From: Gonium pectorale
Taxonomy: Eukaryota; Chlorophyta; Chlorophyceae; Chlamydomonadales; Volvocaceae
Assembly (NCBI GenBank): GCA_001584585.1
Contig: LSYV01000004.1
Coordinates: forward strand, 852,898-916,897
Direction: 5' to 3'
Length of the DNA: 64,000 nucleotides
A program made the position numbers and the translations under genes. Every line of letters starts with the position of its first letter. Positions within the stretch are counted from its first letter, which is position 1. Under the pieces are notes generated by a model. That model had not been told where the DNA came from, ran no database searches, and saw only the letters and a program-made list of their open reading frames with translations. Positions 1 through 10,035 of this stretch are shown one piece after another.

Positions 1-53
1 GGTATATGTAAGCAACTTTATATCTCTTGCGTCCGTCTTTATACCCCGAATCA

Positions 54-740
54 ATGGCTGTTTATAAGCGTCGTCGTGCCGCGCGTCGTCGTCGGCGTCC
101 TGCGCGTCCCAATGGAATGCGTCGTCGTCTTCGGGTCCCTCGCGGTATGCGTGCTGGTGGCACTAATGTGTTGCGCGTGTGTCGCACTACCTATCTCGAG
201 AACTGGACCCCCGGGACCGCAGCTGTTAGTCAGTTTTGGAAGTACTATACCTTCACCCCCAATCTGATCGGTAACTGGCAGGATTACTTTAACATGTTCG
301 ATCAATACAAGATCAGTGCGCTCAAGTTCACGTTCCGTCCCCGTTTTAATGGATTCAACGGAAACGATACCACCGATACCACTCTTCCGGGTACTACGGC
401 TCAGGGTACTACGATGGTGCACGTCGTGAATGATCCGTATTCCACGGTTGTTCCGGCAGGTACCTATACGTTCTTGACACTCAATGCGTTTCTCGAGCAA
501 GGAAAGGTCAAAAGTTATCAAGGTACTCGACCGATCTCGGTGTATTATAAGCCAACCATCAATCTTACTACGGAAGCTGGTAATAACATGCGGCGCCGTG
601 CGGGTTGGTTGAATGTAACGGCTAACAATGCTCACAGTGGATTCCATATCTTTCTTCAGGATGTGAATTTTACAGGGGTGTTTAATCAGTCATATGATGT
701 CTTCGTCACATCTTACGTGATGTTGCGGAATGCAAGGTAA
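54..740 (+). CDS. Circovirus-like (CRESS-DNA virus) capsid protein, intact ORF
   Basis: Encodes 228 residues from the ATG at 54 to TAA at 738-740; an in-frame TTG at 27 exists, but the ATG gives the usual capsid N-terminus. The first ~45 residues are dominated by arginine, as in the DNA-binding/nuclear-targeting arm of circovirus and cyclovirus capsids. The rest is rich in aromatic and beta-strand-type residues and matches a single jelly-roll CRESS capsid in length and character. Codon use (many CGT arginines, frequent A/T third positions) and base composition differ sharply from the GC-rich algal exons beginning about 20 bases downstream. No Rep gene, origin stem-loop or nonanucleotide is visible in the window. 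The frame has no stops or frameshifts, so the sequence is recent or still selected, or it is a contaminating viral read joined in assembly. The family call is from recognition; the genus is undetermined. Confidence 0.88.
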   Translation: MAVYKRRRAARRRRRPARPNGMRRRLRVPRGMRAGGTNVLRVCRTTYLENWTPGTAAVSQFWKYYTFTPNLIGNWQDYFNMFDQYKISALKFTFRPRFNGFNGNDTTDTTLPGTTAQGTTMVHVVNDPYSTVVPAGTYTFLTLNAFLEQGKVKSYQGTRPISVYYKPTINLTTEAGNNMRRRAGWLNVTANNAHSGFHIFLQDVNFTGVFNQSYDVFVTSYVMLRNAR

Positions 741-759
741 TCCAATGGACCAAAATTAG
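741..759. other. Junction between viral-type and algal sequence
   Basis: Immediately after the capsid stop the composition switches from AT-leaning to strongly GC-rich. In the frame of the following algal exon there is a TAG at 757-759 and open reading from 760. The AG at 758-759 could serve as a 3' splice site for the algal exon, or the true upstream algal sequence may simply have been replaced. No target duplication can be assessed because the left side of the viral segment is outside the window. Confidence 0.5.
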
Positions 760-3700
760 CGGCAGCGCTGGCAGAGTCCCAAGCGCCATCGAGCGGCGGC
801 GCGGGAGCAGGAGGCGCCGCTGGTGCATCCTCAGGCTGCCGGCGGTGGCGTGCGGTACCAGGTCCTCACCGAGCGTTGGCTTGCATCCCTGCGCAACTCC
901 CAGCTGCCGCCGGGCTTGACGCCCGGCCGTCCCATGCATCGCAACCCGGAGCCTTCGGCCGCGTTCCAGGGCGGCCCGGGTGGCGCCGCCCCAGCCGCCA
1001 GCTTGCATCAGCGCCCCTCTGCATGCGCCACCGTGTCGCGCAGGACCTCGCGCGGTGGCGGCCGGTCCTCCCTCACCTCTCCAGTGCTCGCACAGCATGG
1101 CGGCGCCCGACACAGCAGCGCTGCGCAACAGCCGCCCGAAGGATCGGAGCGTATCCTGGAGCGCGGCCGCAGTGGCGATGTGTGGGAGCAGGTTGCAGCG
1201 TGGATTGAGCAACGGCACAGCGACTTGCAGCGGCAGCACCAGCTGGCGCGCACAGAGCCGGTCGGTGGGGAGCTGCGCGCCCTGCGCGGCGGGGAGCCCG
1301 TGCAGCTCCCCACCCGCGTGTTGCGGCTGTCCCACGACGCCGGCCCCGCGAGCGGATCCGTTGAGCTGCCATACGGGGGCAGCACGGCCGCTGGCGGGAC
1401 CACCGCCAAGGCAACGGCGTGTACGTCCCTGGGTGGAGACGGCCGGAGCAGCAGCGGTGAGTCATCCGACGCACTGCTGCAGCGCGGCGCCGGCGCCGGC
1501 GGTGCGCCGCCGCTGGTGCTGCTGCCTCAGCCCTTCCTAGGCCTTGACCCCTTGGAGACGTTCTACCATGGAGGCCATGGCCGAAGCACTCACACCGGGA
1601 TTCGCTGGGCCGGCACGCGCGCCAATCACTCCATGCGGGTCGGGGCCACCCCTAACGGCGGGGATGGCGCCGGCGGCGGCAACGGCGGCGGGGAGCTCAA
1701 CGCGACACCTCGTTCGACCGTGGATAGCTACGTCCCGGCTGCGCAGACGGGCTTTGGACCCGCGGGCCGGCGCAGCACCGCGCGGGAGCTCGTCTCCTCG
1801 GGCACGGGCATGCGGTTCTCGGGGCGCGGCATGCGCAGCACGGGTCAAGGCATGCGCAGCACGGGCCAGGGCATGCTGGCGACGGTTTCGAGCCGTCGGG
1901 CGCTGGCCATGGTGTCGGAGGGCGGTGTGAGCACCGGTCGGGAGTCGATTGAGGCGTGGCTGGAGGACCAGGCGCCCGCGCACACCCGGACCGACCTCCG
2001 GGTCACTCTCCTGGAGCGGCAGCTGTCCCTGACCCAGGCCATGCTGGAGGAGGCGCAAGCTCAGATCGCGTCCATGCACGCCAATCCCTTAAAGGCAAGT
2101 CGGTCTGTCGTGGATATGATCCCTTGTAGGAGTTACAGCTGACACGCCAAGCGGGGAATGCTGACGACGGACGGACGGCAGGCGGGGCACGGGGGCCGGG
2201 CACACCGGGGCTCTGCAAGGCGCGCGTACACCCGCCTGCACCGCCGGTCGTTGCGTCCGTTCTCTCCTTGCTGGTGATGGGGGTGCCGAATGAATTGCCG
2301 CAGGACCCCGCTTACTCCCGCGTACACCACCTGTGAATTCATGCCGCATTAGGTGCCCTCGCTGGCGGCTGCCTTTCACCGCGAGCTGGAGGCGGTCAGG
2401 GCACGCACGTCTGCCCAGATGGACGCGTGCCTGCGCCGGCTGCTGGAGTTGGCCAACGGGATAGTCGGTGAGCGAGGGGCGAATTGACCGACTGGGCTGG
2501 ACGAGTGGGATGGCCGACTGGGTGGGCAGGCAGGCACTTGCGTTCCTGATTGAGCCCTGACGTTCTGGTTGAATCTCTGCCAATTTCGCGCACATGCGCC
2601 TCCGCACCGCCGCCCGCCCGATGCCCACCCGCAGGCGGCATGGAGGAGCTGTCCACGCAGGTGGCGGCGGTCGACGATCGTCTGCAGCGCCTGGAGGACG
2701 AGCAGCGCTTCCCTGACCCCATCGGCGCGGCACCTGGCGTGGTCGCGCCGGGCAGCGGCATGGCCCCCGGCGGCGTCGGCGCGATGCTCCTGGACTTCGG
2801 CCTGCTTGGCCACGAGGCGGCCGACGCGGTCGGCGCTGCCACCGCGCGTGCGGCGACGACCCGCCCGCTGCCGCCGCGGCGCAGCACAACAGGGCAGCTG
2901 CCGTTGCACCAAGCGGTCGTGGCAGCAGCAGCGGCCGCCGCCGGTGTCGGCGGCATCGCTGGGCATCGCGGGATGGCGGAGTACGGTCGGTCGCTGACCA
3001 GGTTCATCCGACAGCAGTCTCACACACATGGCCGGCCCCTGGGATATGGTTCCACGAGCAACCTGCCAGACATAGACACGCTGCCGCCGGATGGCACCAC
3101 TGCCGCTGCTGACATGCTGATGTTATCGGCAAACGATGCAGCCCTTATCACGGCTACCATGTTCCGAGCGGCTGGCAAGACCAGTCGCCGCCGGTCGGCG
3201 CTCGGCCTCGGCCTTGCACCGCTGCTGTCCCTCAGCGGTGCACCGCTGCAGCAGGAGCACATTCCGTTGGGTAACGTCCGTCAGACGATTAGCTCGCGCC
3301 TGCGCCGGGCGGCCGGCGCCGGCGCCTTGGAGGCAGAGGGCGCGGGTCCGCCACAGCCTAGCTCCGGTCTGCTCGCAGCGCTGGAGGAGGCGCGGGGGTC
3401 CTTCGGCAGCCTACACGCATCGGTGCACGGCGGGGAATGCACGGCCGCGCTCGCGCAGGGCGCCGTCACTCGTGATAGTAGCGTGCGGAGGCCTGTCAGA
3501 CGGGCGCCTTCAAACCAACGCTGGGCTGGCGGCGTATCAAAGCACCCAGTGCCACCGCTGCAGCAGGAGCCGACGCTGCCCATGCCACGGCCCTCAGGTG
3601 CGCATTCCCCGCCTCATCCACCGCCGGCATTGCAGCAGCAACAGTTGTATGTACGCGACCAACGGGAGCTGCAGCCGCAACAGCAAGACGAGCCCGTCGG

Positions 3701-4214
3701 GCGGGTGAGCACTGGCGGCGGCGCACAGAAGCAGGACGCGGTAGCGCGGCCGGGGCCCCAAGGCATGCACGCGCCAGCAGCTCAGCGACATCCGCGCCGG
3801 GCTTTCGAACTTGTGTCTTCCGTGGAGGTGGCGGGCCCGACGGGCTGGGAGGCCGGTTCCGTTGATGCTGAGGAGGGCAAAAGGGTATCGGACGACTCAC
3901 AGCTTAACATTACCTTCTTCCGGGAGTGGGAGCGTGCCCCTGCGGCAATGGCCCGCAGACCCTCAGATGTCGCGGACGCTGCGTATAGTGCGGACACCTC
4001 AGCGCTCGTCGCTGCAAGTGGCGGGGGCGTGCGTGGCGCCGGATCCGGTGGACTACACGGCCCGCTGCCTGTCGCTGTGGGGCGCTGGAGGGATGCTGAG
4101 GGGGCGCGCGGTGCGGCCGCCGAGGCTCGGCGACCAGCTGCCAATCGGGAGATCAGGCCCTGCAGCCCGGAGCACGAGGGACGAGGCTTGACCATGCCAG
4201 AAGTGGCAGCATGA
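760..4214 (+). CDS. 5'-incomplete coiled-coil, intrinsically disordered protein (unknown function)
   Basis: Three phase-consistent exons: 760-2094, 2353-2467 and 2635-4214, giving about 1009 residues without a visible initiator ATG. The first intron has a GC donor (GCAAGT at 2095) and an AG acceptor; the second is GT-AG. Across the two junctions the reading frame produces heptad-like helical segments (residues around LLERQLSLTQAMLEEAQ, AAFHRELEAVRARTSAQM and ELSTQVAAVDDRLQRLEDEQ), indicating a coiled coil. The flanks are Gly/Ala/Ser/Arg-rich low complexity, including three tandem copies of a GMRSTGQ-like heptapeptide near 1808-1872. I recognise no catalytic domain. The 5' end is missing because the sequence upstream is viral. 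Further in-frame introns inside the last exon cannot be excluded. Confidence 0.55.
2095..2352 (+). other. Non-canonical GC-AG intron
   Basis: The exon frame ends in AAG at 2094, followed by GCAAGT, a good GC-type donor. The acceptor CATTAG ends at 2352. Both sides are phase 0, and joining them continues the coiled-coil frame. Reading through instead gives a stop at 2140-2142. Confidence 0.6.
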
Positions 4215-6173
4215 GGAGGTTTCTGCATTCTGAGATGCATGGCTTCATGGCTGATCATCAGTGTGCCACCTGTCCGTTATGCCCAGTCATACTGGTTCGC
4301 CGTTCATGCCTACGACCTAGCGGAGAGCGGATCGATACTCATGATCTACGCCGTGTTGCGGTGTACGGTATTGCATGCGCATAGCGCGGTGCAGCAATTG
4401 TGAGCCGCTTGCTCGCGTAAATCTGTGATACTGACACCTCGTGTGTTTTAGGCCATTGTGCCCATCTCTCTGTACTGTGCTCCTGTCCATTCAAGCTGCG
4501 GCCGTTTATTTGGCTGCCGTGCGTGTTGTGCGTATCGTTCGTATGTCTACCTGCAGGCACCTCCGCGTCTACCCCTAACTCTGCCCGTCATTGGGCAGGG
4601 AAAAGCGGCTGCTCGGGGTGGCGCAAGTCGCGTGCAGCGGCCGATGCGATCGGGCCCGAGTTGTTGGACAGCAGATATGCGCTCAGCAGGTCATGCAGAC
4701 GACAGGCATGCCGCAGGGACTCCTCCTGCCAGGCATTGGCAGCATCTCACTGCCCTTCGATGGTTCATAGTGTTTGCTGTCTTCCCTGCTTGCAGTTTCG
4801 GACGTCAACGGGATGTCTTCATTCGCATCTGGGCTGCGGTGGTGCTGCTCCGTAGGATTTTGCGGCGCGTACATCCCAACCCATCCGTGCCCTGGAATGG
4901 GTACGGCGCTTACGTGTTTACTCTGATCACGAGAAGCGATGCCCTCTTCTCGCGTGTTGCCATGGCATGCAACATTTTTGCAACGCAGCATTGAGGCATT
5001 GCTGGCAGGCGGTGGGCGGTGGTTTGGGATAGCGTGCTGTCCGGTCGGTATATGCGTTGCTGGGTGCACAGCTGCGGCAAGGGTGCACGTGACGGGGAAA
5101 GCCCTTCAGCTATGCGAGCGGCCAGCCTGGCCAAGCGTAAGCACGGCATCTGACGGTACTGTGGAAAGCGGCAGGTTTAAAAGTAGCGTTTTGTAGTCCG
5201 GCTTGGTATGCCGCGCATGGGCTGAACATAGTAGCTGCATTGCCCGGTTGGAGCCTGCTGCGTTTCCCGTGGGTCGTTTCGTTGGCATGGCCTGCGGTGA
5301 GCAATTGACTAGAGGCGGTGTGAGAGATGTTTCTCGTGAGCCGGCGTGATCTTCGTGTTGTGAGTGCTCGCCTGGAACTCGTATACGACACATTTGTTTA
5401 TGAATCTTCTTGACGTGGGCTACTAAGTTTTTGCTAGGTTGCATGACATTCAATCGAGGGGCGCCCTGGTGGTGACGACGCACCATGCAGCAGAGGGATA
5501 TGGTATCTGCTATGATCCTACGGACGGGGCTCGGGTTACAGTGGCGAAACCCAGCCTGCTTCTGCTGACACATTCGAGCTTGCAACCCATGCTGATGACC
5601 CGGATGCATGTTGATTCGGGCTCGCTGCGTTGACCTCAGGCCGCGCAAGGCCCGCCCGCTGCATTACCCTGTAATCTCACACAACCTACTCTCAACGTGG
5701 TAAATGAATGAAAATCCCCGGGTCGTACATGCCATCACGCCCACCGTTGCACGCGGACGTCCGCCCTGGCTTACGGGCCCAGCAACTAAGTCCTCTCTCT
5801 CCCTGCGGCTACTCTGTGCGTTTGTGCGCGCTTCCCCATCACACTTGCGCGCTACCGTTGTGTGTGTGTGGGTGGGGGGGGGGGCATCAACAACACACGG
5901 ATGCACACAGCTTACGTACCCACCTGCTCAAGCGCGCATCGCCCTTGTGTGTCCTGGCAGGCCTACTAGGCTCCAAGGAGGGCACCAGCAGTCACCGGGC
6001 ATGCGCACGGCGCCCGAATCACCATGCCGCGCAGAGCCAGCAGCCCACCACCGCAGTACGCACCGCCAGCACCATAAGAAGGCATCATGCCCTTGCAAAG
6101 GGCGCATGCGGCGCACGCGCCAGGTGCCCGCAGCCAAGCCCCCGACGCCCTGCCCTAGACACGCCCGAGTCTG
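4215..6173. other. Intergenic / converging 3' regions
   Basis: Nearly 2 kb lie between the end of the coiled-coil gene and the stop codon of the oppositely oriented lipoate ligase gene. ORFs here lack consistent splice structure or recognisable domains. Visible features are a TG run followed by an 11-12 G tract near 5862-5884. I see no gene. Confidence 0.5.
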
Positions 6174-8132
6174 TTACAGGCCTGGCCTCGTTTGCCTAAT
6201 AAAGGTTTTGAGGTCCAAGAGCTTTGTGCCAAGGAGAAGCGGTCGGTGCTGCAATGCGGGCGCCGCGTCCGCCAGCGAGCGCTCCTGTTCGACAGGGAGG
6301 AGCGAGAGTCAGGGGCCGCAGCATGACCCTGTAGAACTGCAGGACTGCAGTTTGCAATGCAGAGGAGAGGCGTCCATGGCAGGCAACCTGGCGGTCTATG
6401 GCCATAAGCAAGAACGTCCATGCGCCGCGCTCACCGCGTTGCAGCCCCGAGCAACCGCCATTCGGCACAGCCAAATGGCGGGGCCACCGCACGAGGACGC
6501 CTGCACCTGCTGCCGATTGCTACCGTCACAGGCCCCCCCACCGCCAACGCCATTGGCGGCCGCTGCCTCCTGTGCCACCACCCACCTGCACGCGGAATCC
6601 CAGGTCACCCGCCGACTCGATAATCGCCTCCACTAGCCTGTGTCTCCCGCCGCGGTGCACCAGCACGTCCGCCAGCTTGGTCACGAAGTCACCGTGGTCC
6701 CGACCCTGCAGCGCACCGGAGGACGCGGTTACGTCAGTGTGAGAGGCACCTTGTGCGGAGGGGGCGCCATGAAGCGCGGCATGGGTGGCGACCCTGCAGC
6801 ATTAGAGGACGGCATGACGCAGACTGCGCAATCCCATTGCTTTACCGCCTGCAGCAGGAGAGCCGGAGGTGGTGCGCATCTAGCGGGAGGTGACCGGTGC
6901 GTTCCCGTCTGGACCCCACCGGCGTTGGCGGCAACTGTGTTTTTCCAATACATGCGCAGTAAGATGACAGCGACAACGTGCACGTCTAAGATTCCGCAGG
7001 ATCACCCGCATGCAGCCGTTGACGCCCGCGCCCTGTCTCCAGCTTTCACAGAGCCCGCATCCTTGCGCGCTGCGCATACGCCCAACATGCGTCGCTTGCC
7101 CTCCGACTTCGTTGGCCCCAGTTCCGCCTTCTTGCCCCTCCATGTTTGTTTACCCGCTCCCCTGTCCCCAATTAAATTCTTCACTACCCCATGCCCCGCG
7201 CCCCACCTCCCGGTACTTTGGGGACTTGGGCGGGTGGCGGAGCAGCGCCATGCGCCCGGGATCGTAATCCCACAGGAAAGACGTGTGATGAAGCCAGCGG
7301 CGGCCCGTAATCGCCTGCGCGTTGCCGCCAATCTTGCGGCCGTCACCAATCACATAGTCTGCAAGTGAAGCGCAGAGAAGTGTGCTTGTCCACCTGGCCA
7401 CAGAGAAGCAAACAGAGAGGTGCCCCGATGTGGCTCTGGAAGCAGCTTGGCTGTTCAGTACACTCAGCTACCCACCGTTTTCCCGGAGCGCGAAGCTTGA
7501 ACACCCCGCTGCAGCAAAGGCGGGCTTGTAGAGTTGCTCCGTCCAACTCATAATGGGCTGCGGGAAGCACTCCACGTGCGGCAAGGCCTCACCCTGCGTC
7601 CGCATACGGGGGCGCGCATCAAGCTCAGCATATGAAGCCACCCGGTCGCTTGCCAAAGTCGCAGCACGTGGCGGGTTTTGGTTTGGTTGTGGGAGCCCAA
7701 GCTCACCTGCATGATGAGGGTGGCGAAGACAGTGTCCTGATCAATAACCACCGTGCCCCCACCCGTGAAGCGGCGGATGGCCTGGATGCCATGGTGCGCT
7801 GCCTCCTCGCACCTCACCAATTCGTGAGGACGGCTGCGCGAGGGGCCAGAGAGTTAGCACCTACGGCTGGGGCGCGTGATGCTGTGCCCTCGACTTCCTC
7901 GCCCTGCTGAATGGAAATCTTCGGATTTGCGGGGCACGTACCCGGAGATGCCAATGACGATGGCAGGATTGAAAGCGCCGTCGTTGACAAGGAGCCAGTT
8001 ATCCTTGGTAGCCCGAAGCAAAGCCTCCTCCAGGTGCAACTGTGTGTATATCGGTAGCCGGGATAGGCGCAGCAGGTTCAGGACTGGCTGCGACATAGCC
8101 AGCCTTGCCGCCCCAGCTCGACCAGCTTCCAT
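6174..8132 (-). CDS. LPLA: Lipoate-protein ligase A-like (lipoyltransferase)
   Basis: Six exons read on the minus strand: 8132-7942, 7833-7707, 7593-7476, 7358-7207, 6705-6586 and 6284-6174. All junctions are GT-AG and phase-consistent, giving 272 residues. The family attaches lipoate (or transfers lipoyl groups) to lysines of E2 and H proteins of 2-oxoacid dehydrogenases and glycine cleavage. Visible signatures: the LHLEEALLRAT helix near the N-terminus, RRFTGGGTVV (residues 84-93) matching the RRxSGGGxV loop, and GRKIGGNAQAI with the conserved lysine at 154. PKYR and GRDHGDFV span the exon 4/5 junction. The length fits plant LplA-like proteins. The chosen ATG is the only one in frame before the conserved region in this exon. 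It leaves a short N-terminus without a clear organellar presequence, so an upstream exon is possible. Confidence 0.93.
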
Positions 8133-8382
8133 GGGGTTGCTGCGCCTGCCGTGCCTTTGTGCTTGGAGGACGAGCCGGAACCCGGAACCAACCGGAAAGA
8201 TTTCCTTCACCGGCGCATTTCAGTACTATACATATCCATAAGTAAGCTGCTACTGACGTTTGCTGACACGCAAAGCACGCAACCAGGCCTTCAGCTGTCG
8301 CCCAACTGACTTTTGACCTTCTGCATAGGAAGCCGGAAGCTTACTGTATGACGCGGTTAGCACAGTAGGGAGCGCAGCAAGC
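8133..8382. promoter_or_regulatory. Divergent promoter region
   Basis: A 250-base segment separates the minus-strand ATG of the lipoate ligase from the plus-strand ATG at 8383. A shared bidirectional promoter is inferred from arrangement only. It is less GC-rich than the coding DNA; no convincing TATA box or known motif was identified. Confidence 0.4.
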
Positions 8383-10035
8383 ATGGAGGAACGGGCGCAG
8401 CCGTCCGAGTCCTTCAGCTTTTACAGCAATTCACTGTATTTTGAGTCGCCACATCTGAGTCCGCGCGAAGCTGTCTCTACTTCCCCACTTCCCCACCTCG
8501 CGCAGCGTGGTGACGCGATTTGCGCAGGGAGCGCGGGGGTCTCGCACGCTCCTGAACCTCGCACGGCATGGAAGTCTGCTCTTGACAAAGCGCAAGAATG
8601 CCTCGAGGAACTAAGGAGGCTGCTCGAAGTAAGGCTAGGGACCGATTGTGACAGGGGACTGCGGACTGGGGACTGGGTGGGACTCAGTGAAGTCAGGAAG
8701 CTGCTTGAAGTAAGAGCAGCGTCTCCCCTGTGCCATTTGCCCTGTGCTGTCAAGCCTCAAACCCGGCCCTTCTTCCACAATCCGCAGTCCGCGGAGCAGC
8801 CTGGCAGCGAGCAGGCGAGGACGGACATGCAGAAGACAAGCGAAACTGGGACTCAAACGGAGCCATCAGGCAGCTCCGCAAGGCCGCAGCGGCTTAGCTC
8901 GACCATCGACCCGCACGGCTGCTCAGCGCTCACCTCAAGCCATGGCCCCGCGCCTGGGCTTACCGCTGCAAAGTGCCGGGCATCGCCAGCCACCACCAGC
9001 CAGCGTGGCGTCGCGGAGGGACGGCCGCAACGGGCCGGCAACGACCTTCCAACACCGCACAGCCGTACGCCCCGGACGCCGGTCGTGGGGCCCTCCTCTG
9101 CGGACAAAGCCCGGCAGCAGACAGTCCGGGCTGGGACTGCCCAGACGCCAGCGCACGCCAGGCACTCACCAGGAGCCTCGGGCACCGTGGCAACGCCGCT
9201 ATCCGCTCGCGCCAACCCACTGCGCTCACACAAGCTGAGCACACCGCTGTCAGCGACGTCACCAGCCACGCCCCTCAGCACTTACCGGCGCAGCGCGACA
9301 ATACAGACCCGGTCCGTGGACCTTGCTGTCGATGCACCAGAGCTGAGGCGCAACATATCCAGCTCGGCGAAGAAGGGACCCCTGGCCCCCGCTCCAGCTC
9401 CCAACCGCCCACAGCCCCTGGCAGACGGGCAGGCACGGCCACACGCGCAGCAGCTCATGGGCCGCGAACCCCAAGGTGCGCTTGAGCTGGTGGAGGATAT
9501 GGGGGCCGATGCGATCTTCACGCCCAACACCACAACGGCGCGCCTGCTTGCAGCCAAGACTTGGATGCAGGTCCAGCTGCATGGGTTCGAGGCGCATGAC
9601 AACAGAGGTCCCGCCGGGCCACGGCGGCGGAGGCATAGCGACCCTGCGGTCAGCCCAGCCCTAAAGCCGTTTGGGGAGGAGGACGCGGGGCGCCCTTCCG
9701 ACAGGGGCAGCAGCTTCCACACCGCATTCGCAGAGGCGCAGGTGGCGGAGGCCCCGGCGAACCAGAAAACTGCTGTGGAGCGCGAAGGCATGGCTTTGGG
9801 GTGGCCAATCGCAGCCTCCGTGGGGATGGAGCCCCCGCTCCGCCAGCCCATGTTCCCAGCTGACGCTGAGAACCGTAACGCTTCATGCGAGCCGGGCCAA
9901 GAGTGGAGCGCAGCTGGATCGCGGTGCGGAGCAGGTGTAGAGGCGCTCCAGAAGAGCTTGCCGACCGTAGCGGCCGTGCCGTTCCGCGAGCTCCGTTCGA
10001 ACATCAACGCTGCCTTCCGCCACCTACCACGATGA
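8383..10035 (+). CDS. Predicted disordered protein, unknown function
   Basis: An ORF of 550 residues starts at an ATG in AGCATGGAGG context and ends with TGA. The sequence is rich in Ser, Thr, Pro, Arg and Gln, with recurring TPLS/ATPLS segments around 9192-9290 and no recognised domain. The N-terminal 80 residues contain a short helical segment (ECLEELRRLLE). A good donor (GTAAGG) follows that segment at 8629 and a near-copy of the same 14 bases with another donor-like GTAAGA lies at about 8699-8713. One or two short introns in this region are therefore likely, and the real protein may be shorter. A long open frame in GC-rich DNA is only moderate evidence for a gene. Confidence 0.5.
   Translation: MEERAQPSESFSFYSNSLYFESPHLSPREAVSTSPLPHLAQRGDAICAGSAGVSHAPEPRTAWKSALDKAQECLEELRRLLEVRLGTDCDRGLRTGDWVGLSEVRKLLEVRAASPLCHLPCAVKPQTRPFFHNPQSAEQPGSEQARTDMQKTSETGTQTEPSGSSARPQRLSSTIDPHGCSALTSSHGPAPGLTAAKCRASPATTSQRGVAEGRPQRAGNDLPTPHSRTPRTPVVGPSSADKARQQTVRAGTAQTPAHARHSPGASGTVATPLSARANPLRSHKLSTPLSATSPATPLSTYRRSATIQTRSVDLAVDAPELRRNISSSAKKGPLAPAPAPNRPQPLADGQARPHAQQLMGREPQGALELVEDMGADAIFTPNTTTARLLAAKTWMQVQLHGFEAHDNRGPAGPRRRRHSDPAVSPALKPFGEEDAGRPSDRGSSFHTAFAEAQVAEAPANQKTAVEREGMALGWPIAASVGMEPPLRQPMFPADAENRNASCEPGQEWSAAGSRCGAGVEALQKSLPTVAAVPFRELRSNINAAFRHLPR

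Noticed and set aside
51..647. Minus-strand ORF overlapping the capsid gene
   Set aside because: A 198-codon antisense frame arises from the Arg/Thr-rich capsid codons. No Rep or other viral motif is visible in it.
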